Positions 36,261 through 46,396 of a stretch of 64,000 nt of DNA are shown here, one piece after another. The notes beneath the pieces are model-generated. The model did no database searches, was not told the origin of the DNA, and was given only the letters and a program-made list of their open reading frames with translations. Source of the stretch: Salinilacustrithrix sp003476595 (GTDB taxonomy: Bacteria; Actinomycetota; Acidimicrobiia; Acidimicrobiales; Salinilacustritrichaceae). Position 1 is the first letter of the stretch. Every line of letters starts with the position of its first letter. The stretch lies in assembly GCA_963972525.1 (NCBI GenBank), contig CAXAUZ010000005.1:131579-195578 (forward strand). Reading direction: 5' to 3'. Position numbers and translations under genes: made by a program.

Positions 36261-37335
36261 GGGGTGCCCCGACCGCGTCCCACTTGGCGTCGGGGACCAC
36301 GACCAGGTTCCCGATGAAGCCCTTGGCCATGAACGCCCGCTGGGCGTCGTGGAACTCGCTCATCCGGTGCGTGCTGGCCAGCAGCGGCCGGATGGTGCCG
36401 GACTCGATGTAGCCGACCAGGCGGGCGAACGCGGCCCGCGTGCCCTGGGAGGAGCCGTGCAGCTCGAGGTGCTTGAGGTACATGGTCCGCAGGTCGAGCT
36501 GCACCACCGGACCGCCGATGGCTCCCGACGTCGTGTAGCGGCCCTCGGGACGCAGGATCCGCAGCAGGTCGTTGAACATGTCGCCGGCGACGAGGTCGGC
36601 CACGACGTCGATGTCGTGCCCGCCGGTGACCTCGGCGACCGCCTCGACCAGGTCGCCCTCGTCCCGCAGCACGACCCCCTCGGCGCCGATCGCCTTGACC
36701 TGGTCGGCCTTGCCGGCGCTGGTGACCGCGTAGGGGATGGCACCCCGGGCCCGGCACAGCTGGATGAGGCCCGAGCCGACGCCGCCGGATGCACCCGTGA
36801 TCAGCACCCGCTCGCCGGAGCCGAGCCGCACCCGGTCGAGCATGTGCTCGCCGGTGAGGTAGGCGCAGCAGAACGTGGCCAGCTCCGCGTCGGTGATGTC
36901 GCTGGCCACGACGTGGGCGTGGTCGGCCGGGACCACCTGGTACTCGGCGTACCCGCCGTCGCGGCCGTGGCCCATGTAGTCGATGTCGGCGAGGCTGTCG
37001 TCGTCGCGGTTGTAGATCGAGAAGTCGACCATCACCCGCTCCCCGATGCGGCCGGCGTCGACGCCGTCGCCGACCTCGACGATGCGGCCCACGCTGTCGG
37101 TGCCCTGGATGCGGGGGAACTCGAGCGTGGACCGGCCCCGGCGCCAGGTGGAGACGGCGCCCGGATCCTCCTCGAGGCCGTAGGCGCCCTCCCGGACCCA
37201 CACGTCGGTGTTGTTCATCCCGCACGCGCTGATCTCGAGCAGCACCTCGCCCGGCCCGGGGCGGGGCACGGGGACGTCGTCGCGGTACTCGAGCTTGTCG
37301 AGCCCTCCGTGGCCGGTGAGCACGACGGCGTGCAT
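36250..37335 (-). CDS. Zinc-type alcohol dehydrogenase / quinone oxidoreductase family protein
   Basis: A 361-residue medium-chain dehydrogenase. The GroES-like N domain ends near residue 130, and the Rossmann domain has ITGASGGVGSGLIQL. The usual zinc-site 'GHE' reads IQGTDSVG, and structural-zinc cysteines are absent, so it is probably a zinc-free reductase of the quinone-oxidoreductase side. It starts 33 bases after the selenoprotein stop. Substrate unknown; the operon suggests linkage to the selenoprotein. Confidence 0.82.
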   Translation of the reverse strand: MHAVVLTGHGGLDKLEYRDDVPVPRPGPGEVLLEISACGMNNTDVWVREGAYGLEEDPGAVSTWRRGRSTLEFPRIQGTDSVGRIVEVGDGVDAGRIGERVMVDFSIYNRDDDSLADIDYMGHGRDGGYAEYQVVPADHAHVVASDITDAELATFCCAYLTGEHMLDRVRLGSGERVLITGASGGVGSGLIQLCRARGAIPYAVTSAGKADQVKAIGAEGVVLRDEGDLVEAVAEVTGGHDIDVVADLVAGDMFNDLLRILRPEGRYTTSGAIGGPVVQLDLRTMYLKHLELHGSSQGTRAAFARLVGYIESGTIRPLLASTHRMSEFHDAQRAFMAKGFIGNLVVVPDAKWDAVGAPHAP

Positions 37336-37368
37336 GGTCTCGGGGAGTGCGGTGTTCGTGATGGTGCT

Positions 37369-37887
37369 TCAGCCTTCCGTGAGGGCCGCCACGATCTCGT
37401 CGAGGGCGGCGTCGGCGAGGGCTCGCATCTCGTCGTCGGTGCGGTCCTGGATCGGGTGGGCGACGAAGACGCGGGCAGCGTCGAACCCGAGGGCCTTCGC
37501 CTGGGCCGCGGCGGCGTCGACGAACTCGCTCGACGCGATGAACACGCCGGGCACGCCCCGGCGCTCCAGATCAGCGACGTCGTGCACACTGCACGACGTG
37601 CAGGACCCTCAGTCGGCGAGGGCCTCGATCACCAGGTCGCACTTGGTGGAGATCTCGTGGCGCAGGTCCACCGGGGCGGGCTTGGTGTAGGTCGGCTTGG
37701 CGAACCGCACCACGTCGGCGACGCCCCGACGGCGCAGGCCCTGCTCGAGGTGGTCGAGGAACACGTCGCCGCGCGGCTTGGTGATGTCGAGCAGGCCGAC
37801 GACCTTGCCCTCGATGGAGGAGGGGCGGTCGAGCAGGGCGCGCTCGGCGACCTGCCGTTCACCGGTGGGGTCGAGGACCGTGGTCAT
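37369..37887 (-). CDS. UGSC-family selenoprotein (selenocysteine at in-frame TGA 37609-37611)
   Basis: A 172-residue protein when codon 93 (TGA at 37611-37609) is read as selenocysteine. The frame continues past the TGA without a shift and ends at 37369. The residues around it are LVIEALAD-U-GSCTSCSVHDV, the hallmark UGSC motif plus a second cysteine (U93, C96, C99). The N half ('KVVGLLDITKPRGDVFLDHLEQGLRRRGV') and the C half ('RRGVPGVFIASSEFVDAAAAQA', 'VFVAHPIQD') both match the UGSC family as I know it. A perfect 10-bp hairpin starts nine bases after the TGA. A plain stop would leave two fragments in the same frame. The start ATG is at 37887, 12 bases after the preceding gene. Function: probably redox, unknown. 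Confidence 0.85.
37577..37599 (-). other. Bacterial SECIS-like hairpin of the selenoprotein mRNA
   Basis: On the minus strand, ACGTCGTGCA and TGCACGACGT form a perfect 10-bp stem around the loop GTG. The stem begins nine bases after the TGA codon, and the loop starts 19 bases after it. That lies within the 16-37 base spacing known for bacterial SECIS elements, which SelB recognises. A G is at the loop start, also expected. It is inside the coding frame, encoding part of the UGSC motif region. Confidence 0.72.
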
Positions 37888-37899
37888 GGCCGCATCCTC

Positions 37900-39360
37900 T
37901 CACGTGCCGATCGGCACCGTCACCGGGTCCGATCCCTCCTCGCCGTTCACCCATCCACCGAGCACGGCGGAGAACAGCCCGGCGCCGCCACCGGCGTGGC
38001 AGACGAGCAGGCCGCCCTCGCGGAACTTGGGCAGCTGCATGCCGGCGAAGGCCTCGGGGATGCCCTCGGCGATGCCGCCGGCGCCCTGCACCAGCTCGTC
38101 GGAGTCCAGCAGCAGCAGCTCGCCGAGCCGCGCCATCAGCTGCACCCGGCCCCAGCCGGCCTCGCGGAAGATCCGACCGTGCTCGGGGCTGATCACGAGC
38201 ACCGCATCGATCTTCAGCGGCAGCTTCGGGTGGGCGTTGGCGCGGAGCACCGCGGCGAACGAGCGGACGAGGGACTCGGGCTCGCGCGACTTCTGGTCGA
38301 TGATCGAGGTCGGCCCGTGGCCGGCGAAGAGGGTGACGGCGTCGACGCCGGGCTCCAGGCCCCGGTCCACGGACAGCGGCGTGAAGGGCGACCCCTCCTC
38401 GTCCTCGGCGAAGCAGAAGCCGAGCTTGCCGGGGGAGCCGAGCGTGGCCCGGTCGACGCCGCCGGGCAGGCCGCCGCCGACGTTGCGCACGACCAGCTGC
38501 AGCGCCCGCCCGATGGTCGAGTTGGCCCGGTTGCCCTGACCGAGTGCGTTGACGCCCGAGTTCATCCCGATGCGCTGGCGGATGGGCCCGTTCACGATCA
38601 GGATCGGGCCGGAGAAGAACGTGGTGGCCAGCAGGCCGTGCATGTTGAACTCGCGCGTGCAGGCGGCCTCCAGCGCCGAGAGCACCACGGGCAGGTGCTC
38701 GGGCAGGCACCCGGCCATGACGGCGTTCACGGCCACCTTCTCGACCGTGCACTCGACGAGGTCGGGCGGGACGACGGCGACCACCTCGTCGGGGGCCCGC
38801 GTGGTGCCGGCGAGCATCCGGGCGACCCGGGCCTCGGTCGGCGGCACGAGCGGCAGGCCGTCGCTCCAGCCCCGGTCCCACATCGCCTCGAAGTCGTCCT
38901 CGAGCTCGGCGAACTCGACCCGCCGGCTGCGGAGGCCGCTGGCCGAGAACCGACCGGCCAGCTCGTCCGCCCGCATGGGGTCCACCGAGAGCGAGCCGCA
39001 CCCGGGCCGCCAGTCGGGCAGGTCCGGTCCGAGGTCGGGGAGGCCGGTGAGGTCCTGCCACTGCTGGCGGTCCCAGCCGACGATGCGCTCGACCTCCTCG
39101 CCGTCCTCGATGCGCAGCAGGGTGGGCACGGTCTCGATGTCCCACAGGTACGAGATGGCCAGGTCGTCGTCGAAGGTCCGCTCGGGGGTCGAGCTCGCCG
39201 TGGTCAGGTCGGGGAACGACGGGTCGTCCTGGGTCACGACGGCCACCAGCTCGGCGGCGTCGACCAGCTGGACCAGCACCGGCTCGACGAGCTGGCAGGT
39301 GGGGCAGTCCTGCTTGACGACGGCGACGAAGCCGTCCGGGAGCGGTGGGCGCTCCGTCAT
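37900..39360 (-). CDS. Thioredoxin-domain fusion protein of the UGSC selenoprotein locus
   Basis: A 486-residue protein. The first 115 residues are a thioredoxin-like domain with a CPTC active site at residues 19-22. The remaining 370 residues form a domain of unknown function with 'MWDRGWSDGLPLVPPTEARV', 'EKVAVNAVMAGCLPEHLPVVLSALEAA' and 'CHAGGGAG' near the end. I recall this large domain as a usual neighbour of UGSC proteins. It probably works with the selenoprotein in one redox reaction. The ATG at 39360 overlaps the stop of the upstream hydrolase gene (ATGA), and the selenoprotein starts 12 bases downstream. Confidence 0.72.
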   Translation of the reverse strand: MTERPPLPDGFVAVVKQDCPTCQLVEPVLVQLVDAAELVAVVTQDDPSFPDLTTASSTPERTFDDDLAISYLWDIETVPTLLRIEDGEEVERIVGWDRQQWQDLTGLPDLGPDLPDWRPGCGSLSVDPMRADELAGRFSASGLRSRRVEFAELEDDFEAMWDRGWSDGLPLVPPTEARVARMLAGTTRAPDEVVAVVPPDLVECTVEKVAVNAVMAGCLPEHLPVVLSALEAACTREFNMHGLLATTFFSGPILIVNGPIRQRIGMNSGVNALGQGNRANSTIGRALQLVVRNVGGGLPGGVDRATLGSPGKLGFCFAEDEEGSPFTPLSVDRGLEPGVDAVTLFAGHGPTSIIDQKSREPESLVRSFAAVLRANAHPKLPLKIDAVLVISPEHGRIFREAGWGRVQLMARLGELLLLDSDELVQGAGGIAEGIPEAFAGMQLPKFREGGLLVCHAGGGAGLFSAVLGGWVNGEEGSDPVTVPIGT

Positions 39361-40247
39361 CGGGCCACCGCCGCCAGGAAGTCGAGGATCTCGGCGTTCA
39401 CCCGTTCGGGCCGCTCGAGCTGCAGGAAGTGCCCGGCACCCTCGACGACGGTGGTGCGACTGCGCTCGTCGGTGAGGAACCCGGCGCTGGCCTCGGCGAA
39501 GTCGGTGCCGATGCAGCCGTCGTCGGCGCCGTGCAGGTACAGGGCAGGGATCTCGACCGGGGCGGCGCCGGCCGCCTGGATCTCGTCGTAGCGGGGGTCG
39601 AGCCCGACGCCGCCGAGGGTCGCCCGGTAGTAGCCGAGCGCGGCGGTGAGGTGGTCGGGGTCGCGCAGCGCGTCCTTGACGTGCTGCACGGCGGTCGCCG
39701 CCACCCCCTCGTCGAGGCCGGGGGACCAGTCCGCCCACAGCCGGTCGATGAAGGCGAGGTCGTCCTGCTGCACGATCGCCTCGGCGAGCGGGTGCTGGAA
39801 CACGAACATGTAGAACGACCGCTTCAGCTGGTCGTAGTCGAAGATCATCCCGGCCATCGCCACCGGGTGGGGCACGGCGGCCGCGACCATCGCCATCCAG
39901 CGGTCCGGCTCGTGGTTCACCGCCGGGTACACCGCCGTGGCCCCCCAGTCGTGACCGATGAGCACGGCGTCGCCGTCGCCCCCGAGCGCCTCGTGCAGGG
40001 CGTTGGCGTCGGCGGCGAGGGCCCCCTGCTGGTAGCAGCCGTCGGCCGGGATGCCGGTCGGTGCGTACCCGCGCATCCACGGGGCGACCGCCCGGTAGCC
40101 GGCCTCGGCGAGCACCGGGAGCTGGTGGCGCCAGCCGTGGGGGGTGTCGGGGAACCCGTGCAGGCACAGGGCCAGGGGGCCGGACCCGAGCTCGAGGAAG
40201 GCGAAGTCGAGGTCGTTGGCGCGGACGCTGCCCTGGTTCGGTTCCAT
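39357..40247 (-). CDS. Alpha/beta hydrolase, epoxide-hydrolase-like
   Basis: A 296-residue hydrolase. The oxyanion motif HGFPD is at residues 30-34 and the nucleophile aspartate lies in GHDWG (98-102), which marks epoxide hydrolases and haloalkane dehalogenases instead of serine esterases. The C-terminal histidine is in 'VVEGAGHFLQLERP'. The start ATG at 40247 has a GGAG-type site 5 bases upstream on the minus strand. It is the first gene of the operon ending in the racemase-like gene. Confidence 0.82.
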   Translation of the reverse strand: MEPNQGSVRANDLDFAFLELGSGPLALCLHGFPDTPHGWRHQLPVLAEAGYRAVAPWMRGYAPTGIPADGCYQQGALAADANALHEALGGDGDAVLIGHDWGATAVYPAVNHEPDRWMAMVAAAVPHPVAMAGMIFDYDQLKRSFYMFVFQHPLAEAIVQQDDLAFIDRLWADWSPGLDEGVAATAVQHVKDALRDPDHLTAALGYYRATLGGVGLDPRYDEIQAAGAAPVEIPALYLHGADDGCIGTDFAEASAGFLTDERSRTTVVEGAGHFLQLERPERVNAEILDFLAAVAR

Positions 40248-40349
40248 GGAGGCTCCTGGGTGGGGATGTGTGACCGGTGCAACACCGCTGTGGCGGGGTC
40301 GCGAGCGATGAGTACCCTGCCACCTCCAGGACGACAGGGGGCCAGAACC

Positions 40350-41189
<840 letters not shown>

Positions 41190-41200
41190 CGTCGCCGCCC

Positions 41201-41677
41201 ATGAGCACGATCGATCAGGCCACCTACCGACAGGTGCTCGGGCACTTCCCGACGGGCGTCACGGTGATCGCAGGCATGGACGGTGACGAGCCGGTCGGAC
41301 TCGCCGTCGGGTCGTTCTTCTCCCTGTCGCTGGACCCCGCCCTCGTCGGCTTCTGCGTCGACCGCTCGTCCGGTTCCTGGGCCCGCATGGTCGACTCGGG
41401 CAGCTTCTCGGTGAACATCCTCGGCGCCGACCAGGAGGACGTGTGCAGGGTCTTCGCCACCAGCGGCGAGGACAAGTTCGACGGCATCGGCTGGAAGCCG
41501 GCGGAGTCCGGCTCCCCGCTCATCGACGGCGTCCTGGCCTGGATCGACTGCGCCGTCGAGGACGTCCACGCCGGCGGCGACCACGAGATCGTGGTGGGCC
41601 GGGTGCTCGGCCTCGACGTCGCGAACGAGGGTTCGCCCCTGGTCTTCTTCCGAGGTGGCTACGCCAACCTGAAGTAG
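41201..41677 (+). CDS. Flavin reductase family protein
   Basis: A 158-residue split-barrel flavin reductase: 'YRQVLGHFPTGVTVIAG', 'GLAVGSFFSLSLDPALVGFCVD', 'SGSFSVNIL' and 'HEIVVGRVLGLDV'. These supply reduced FMN/FAD to monooxygenases or transfer hydride themselves. The ATG at 41201 follows TAGCGT by eight bases, and that box includes the TAG stop of the MBL gene. Confidence 0.88.
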   Translation: MSTIDQATYRQVLGHFPTGVTVIAGMDGDEPVGLAVGSFFSLSLDPALVGFCVDRSSGSWARMVDSGSFSVNILGADQEDVCRVFATSGEDKFDGIGWKPAESGSPLIDGVLAWIDCAVEDVHAGGDHEIVVGRVLGLDVANEGSPLVFFRGGYANLK

Positions 41678-41702
41678 TTGACCGCCGGGTCAAGATCTCG
41701 GA

Positions 41703-41715
41703 TACGGTCGATCGC
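41703..41715 (+). promoter_or_regulatory. -10 box with leaderless spacing before an apparent AUC start
   Basis: TACGGT (41703-41708) is followed by exactly seven bases and then ATC at 41716, in frame with the ABC transporter. The same hexamer stands 7-8 bases before the starts at 21204 and 63040. No ATG, GTG or TTG is in frame until GTG 41800. Confidence 0.5.
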
Positions 41716-43502
<1,787 letters not shown>

Positions 43503-43503
<1 letters not shown>

Positions 43504-45293
43504 TGGGGTGGATGGGCGGCGGCGTCGACCAGGACGAGCAGCTCGATCGCGACACCGCGGTCCACGTGCTCAAGCGCACCTACCAGTTCCTCCGGCCCTA
43601 CCGGCGGCGGCTCCTCGCCGCGGCGATGTTCGCCGTGCTCTACACGGCCTCCACCCTGGCCGGGCCGTTCCTCGTGCGGTACGGCATCGACGAGGGCATC
43701 AAGCCCGAGGACACCGACGTCGTCAACCGAGCAGTCATCGCCTACATCGTGGTGGCGGTCATCGCCTACGTCGTCTACCGGCGCCAGGTGCTGGCCATCG
43801 CCCGCATCGGCGAGGACTTCCTGCGCGAGCTGCGCATCCGCGTGTTCGACCACCTGCAGCGGCTGTCGATGCCGTTCTACGACCGCGAGAAGGCCGGCGT
43901 CGTCGTGTCCCGCATGACCTCCGACATCGACTCGCTGTCGGAGCTGGTGCAGATGGGCCTGCTCATGTTCGTGCAGAACGGCCTGCTGCTCGTCGTGTCG
44001 GTCGTCGTGCTCGGCGTGGTCAGCCCCCAGATGCTGGCCCTGTGCCTGGTCGCGGTCCCGGGCGTGGTGATCGCCAGCCGCAAGTTCCAGCGCGAGTCCA
44101 ACGAGGCCTACCTCGATGTTCGCGACGGCATCGGCGCCACGCTCTCCCAGCTCCAGGAGGGCATCTCCGGCGTGCGCGTCGTGCAGGCCTTCGCCCGGGA
44201 GGACGTGCAGACCACCCGCTTCGAGGCCCACAACCGCCAGCTCTACGACGCCCAAATGCGGTCGGTGAAGATCTCGGCCTGGTACCTGCCGGTGATCGAG
44301 ATCGCCGGCCTCGGCACCACCGCCCTCGCCGTCGGCATCGGTGGGTTCTGGGTGCATGAGGGCCTGCTCACCATCGGCACGGTCACCTTCTTCATCCTCA
44401 CGCTGTCGAACCTGTTCGAGCCGATCCAGCAGCTCAGCCAGCTGTTCAACACCGTCCAGTCCGCCGGCGCCGGCCTCCAGAAGCTGTACGCCCTGCTCGA
44501 CACCGGGGTCGACGTCCCCGAGCGGCCCGGTGCGGTGGACGTGCCCCCCAGCGGCGCCATCGCCCTCGCCGGGGTCGGGTTCCACTACGCATCCGACCCG
44601 GACACGAAGGTCCTGGAGGGCGTCGAACTGACCATCGAGCCGGGCGAGCGCGTCGCCCTCGTCGGCCCGACCGGCGCCGGCAAGTCCACGCTCGCCAAGC
44701 TGATCGTGCGCTTCTACGACCCGACCGAGGGCACGGTGTCCATCGGCGGGGTGGACCTGCGCGACGCCACCCTGGCCTCGCTGCGACGGACGATGGTCGT
44801 GGTGCCCCAGGAGGGGTTCCTCTTCAACGGCACGCTCATGGAGAACGTCCGCCTCGCCCGACCCGACGCCACCGACGACGACATCGTCGCCGCCATGGAC
44901 TCGATCGGCATCCTCGACCGCTTCGCCATCCTGCCCGAGGGCCTCGACACCGAGGTCCGCGAGCGCGGCAGCCGGTTCTCCGCCGGCGAGAAGCAGCTGA
45001 TCTCCCTGGCCCGGGCCGCCCTGGCCGACCCCGAGATCCTGGTGCTCGACGAGGCCACATCCTCCCTCGACCCCGGCACCGAGGCCATCGTCGAGGAGGC
45101 CATGGAGCGCCTCTCCGAGGGCCGCACCACCATCGTGATCGCCCACCGGCTCACCACCGCGGCCCGGGCCGACCGGGTGGCCGTCGTCGCCGCCGGCTCC
45201 CTCGCCGAGGTCGGCACCCACGACGAGCTCATCGCCGCCGACGGCCACTACGCCGCGCTGTTCGCCGCCTGGGCCGGCGGCCAACCCGTCTGA
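43503..45293 (+). CDS. ABC exporter subunit B (catalytic half of a heterodimer)
   Basis: A 596-residue half-transporter with six N-terminal transmembrane helices and an ATPase domain. Motifs: Walker A GPTGAGKS, Q-loop VPQEGF, Walker B 'ILVLDEATSSLD' with catalytic glutamate, H-loop IVIAHR. The signature reads FSAGEKQ in place of LSGGQ. Combined with subunit A, this gives one good ATP site (B Walker motifs plus A signature) and one weak site, the usual asymmetric heterodimer. The substrate may be a drug or lipid. Confidence 0.87.
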
Positions 45294-45303
45294 CCCCTCC
45301 TCT

Positions 45304-45353
45304 GTTCTGGCCTACCGATCCCCTCACCGGCGGGGGAATCCGTAGGCCGGAAC
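45304..45353. repeat. Intergenic long-loop inverted repeat, family A copy 3
   Basis: GTTCTGGCCTAC (45304-45315) pairs with GTAGGCCGGAAC (45342-45353), a 12-bp stem with one G:T pair. It lies 10 bases after the ABC stop and before an esterase gene in the same direction. The loop contains a CCCC/GGGG pair that can form an inner hairpin. Confidence 0.6.
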
Positions 45354-45371
45354 CGTGGCAGGGTGTCGGCC

Positions 45372-46301
45372 ATGGGGTTGGATCCGGCCATCGCCGCCCG
45401 CGTGGCGCACCTGTGGGACGCCCACGTCCTGCAGCTCCTGTCCGGTGAGGTCGAGGGGGTCCCGGCCGCGGCGCCGATGGTCGTCGACGGCGTGGCCCGG
45501 AGCGACGACGTCGTGCCCGGCCCGGGTGGACCGATCCCCGTGCGCTGGTACCGGTCGACCGCCCTCGCCGCCGACGAGCTCGCCCCGACGCTGGTCTGGG
45601 CCCACGGGGGCGGCTGGCAGTTCGGCGACCTCGACATGCCCGAGGCGGACTCGGTCGCCCAGCGGGTCGCGGCCGCCCTCCCGGGCGTGGTCGTGTCGGT
45701 TGACTACCGGCTGGCGCCCGCCCACCGGCACCCCGCGGCGCTCGAGGACGTGCTCGCCGTCCAGCGGTGGGTGGTCGACCACGGCGCCGAGCACGGGGTG
45801 GATCCGCGCCGGGTCGCGCTCGGCGGGGCGTCGGCCGGCGGGCACCTGGCCGCCACGGCGGCACTCGCCCTCGCCGGCGAGGCCGAGGCGCCGGCCGCCC
45901 TGTGGCTGGCGTACCCGGTCACGGATCCCGACGGCGGTCCCTACGACGGCCGCCACCCCGACTGCCCGCCCGTGCTCTGGCTCGACCACCTGGGGACCAC
46001 GAAGCTGTTCGAGGGCTACCTGGGCGACGACCCGGCCGGGGCCGATCCCCGGATCATCCCCGCCCGCGGCGACCTGTCGGTGCTGCCGCCCACGCTGGTG
46101 ACCACCGCGGAGTGCGACAGCCTCTGCCCCCAGGCCCGGCACTTCGTCGGCCTCGCCGAGGCGGCCGGCACCGCGGTCGAGCACCACCACGTCCAGGGCG
46201 TGCTCCACGGGTACCTCAACATCGTGGGGGAGGAGCCGATCGCGGACGTCGCACTCGATCGCCACATCGCCTGGCTCCGGGACGTGCTGATCGGCAGCTG
46301 A
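45372..46301 (+). CDS. Alpha/beta hydrolase-3 (hormone-sensitive-lipase-type esterase)
   Basis: A 309-residue esterase. The HGGGW oxyanion motif is near residue 80, the nucleophile serine in GGASAGG near 155, the acid in 'TTAECDSLCPQA' and the histidine in 'VLHGYLN'. This is the HSL/family IV lipase type, acting on short acyl esters. The ATG at 45372 follows CAGGGT (45359-45364) by seven bases, matching the leaderless pattern; a GTG at 45363 is the alternative. Confidence 0.85.
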   Translation: MGLDPAIAARVAHLWDAHVLQLLSGEVEGVPAAAPMVVDGVARSDDVVPGPGGPIPVRWYRSTALAADELAPTLVWAHGGGWQFGDLDMPEADSVAQRVAAALPGVVVSVDYRLAPAHRHPAALEDVLAVQRWVVDHGAEHGVDPRRVALGGASAGGHLAATAALALAGEAEAPAALWLAYPVTDPDGGPYDGRHPDCPPVLWLDHLGTTKLFEGYLGDDPAGADPRIIPARGDLSVLPPTLVTTAECDSLCPQARHFVGLAEAAGTAVEHHHVQGVLHGYLNIVGEEPIADVALDRHIAWLRDVLIGS

Positions 46302-46325
46302 GCGACGTGGGACCACGGCCGTCGA

Positions 46326-46351
46326 ATTACTAGTATGGCCATAGGAGAAAT
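46326..46351. promoter_or_regulatory. SUF operator 1 (palindrome upstream of sufB)
   Basis: ATTAC (46326-46330), TATGGCCATA (46334-46343, perfect palindrome) and AAAT at the right end. Aligned without gaps to 59816-59841, 18 of 26 bases agree, including ATTAC, the GGCC centre, TAG and AAT. It lies 45 bases upstream of the sufB start. A regulator of iron-sulfur assembly, SufR- or Rrf2-like, is the likely ligand. Confidence 0.6.
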
Positions 46352-46396
46352 CCCTGCCCGTGTGGCGGGGCCCACCCACGACACCCGGAGGCCCCT

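Noticed and set aside
37369..37887. Two separate genes or a pseudogene split by a nonsense mutation
   Set aside because: The frame is continuous, the TGA falls exactly at the family's redox position followed by GSC, and a hairpin fits SECIS spacing. Both halves look conserved in the family.
40340..40349. GGCCAGAACC before the MBL gene as a fourth family A repeat
   Set aside because: Only one arm is present, with no matching GTTCTGGCC nearby; probably chance.
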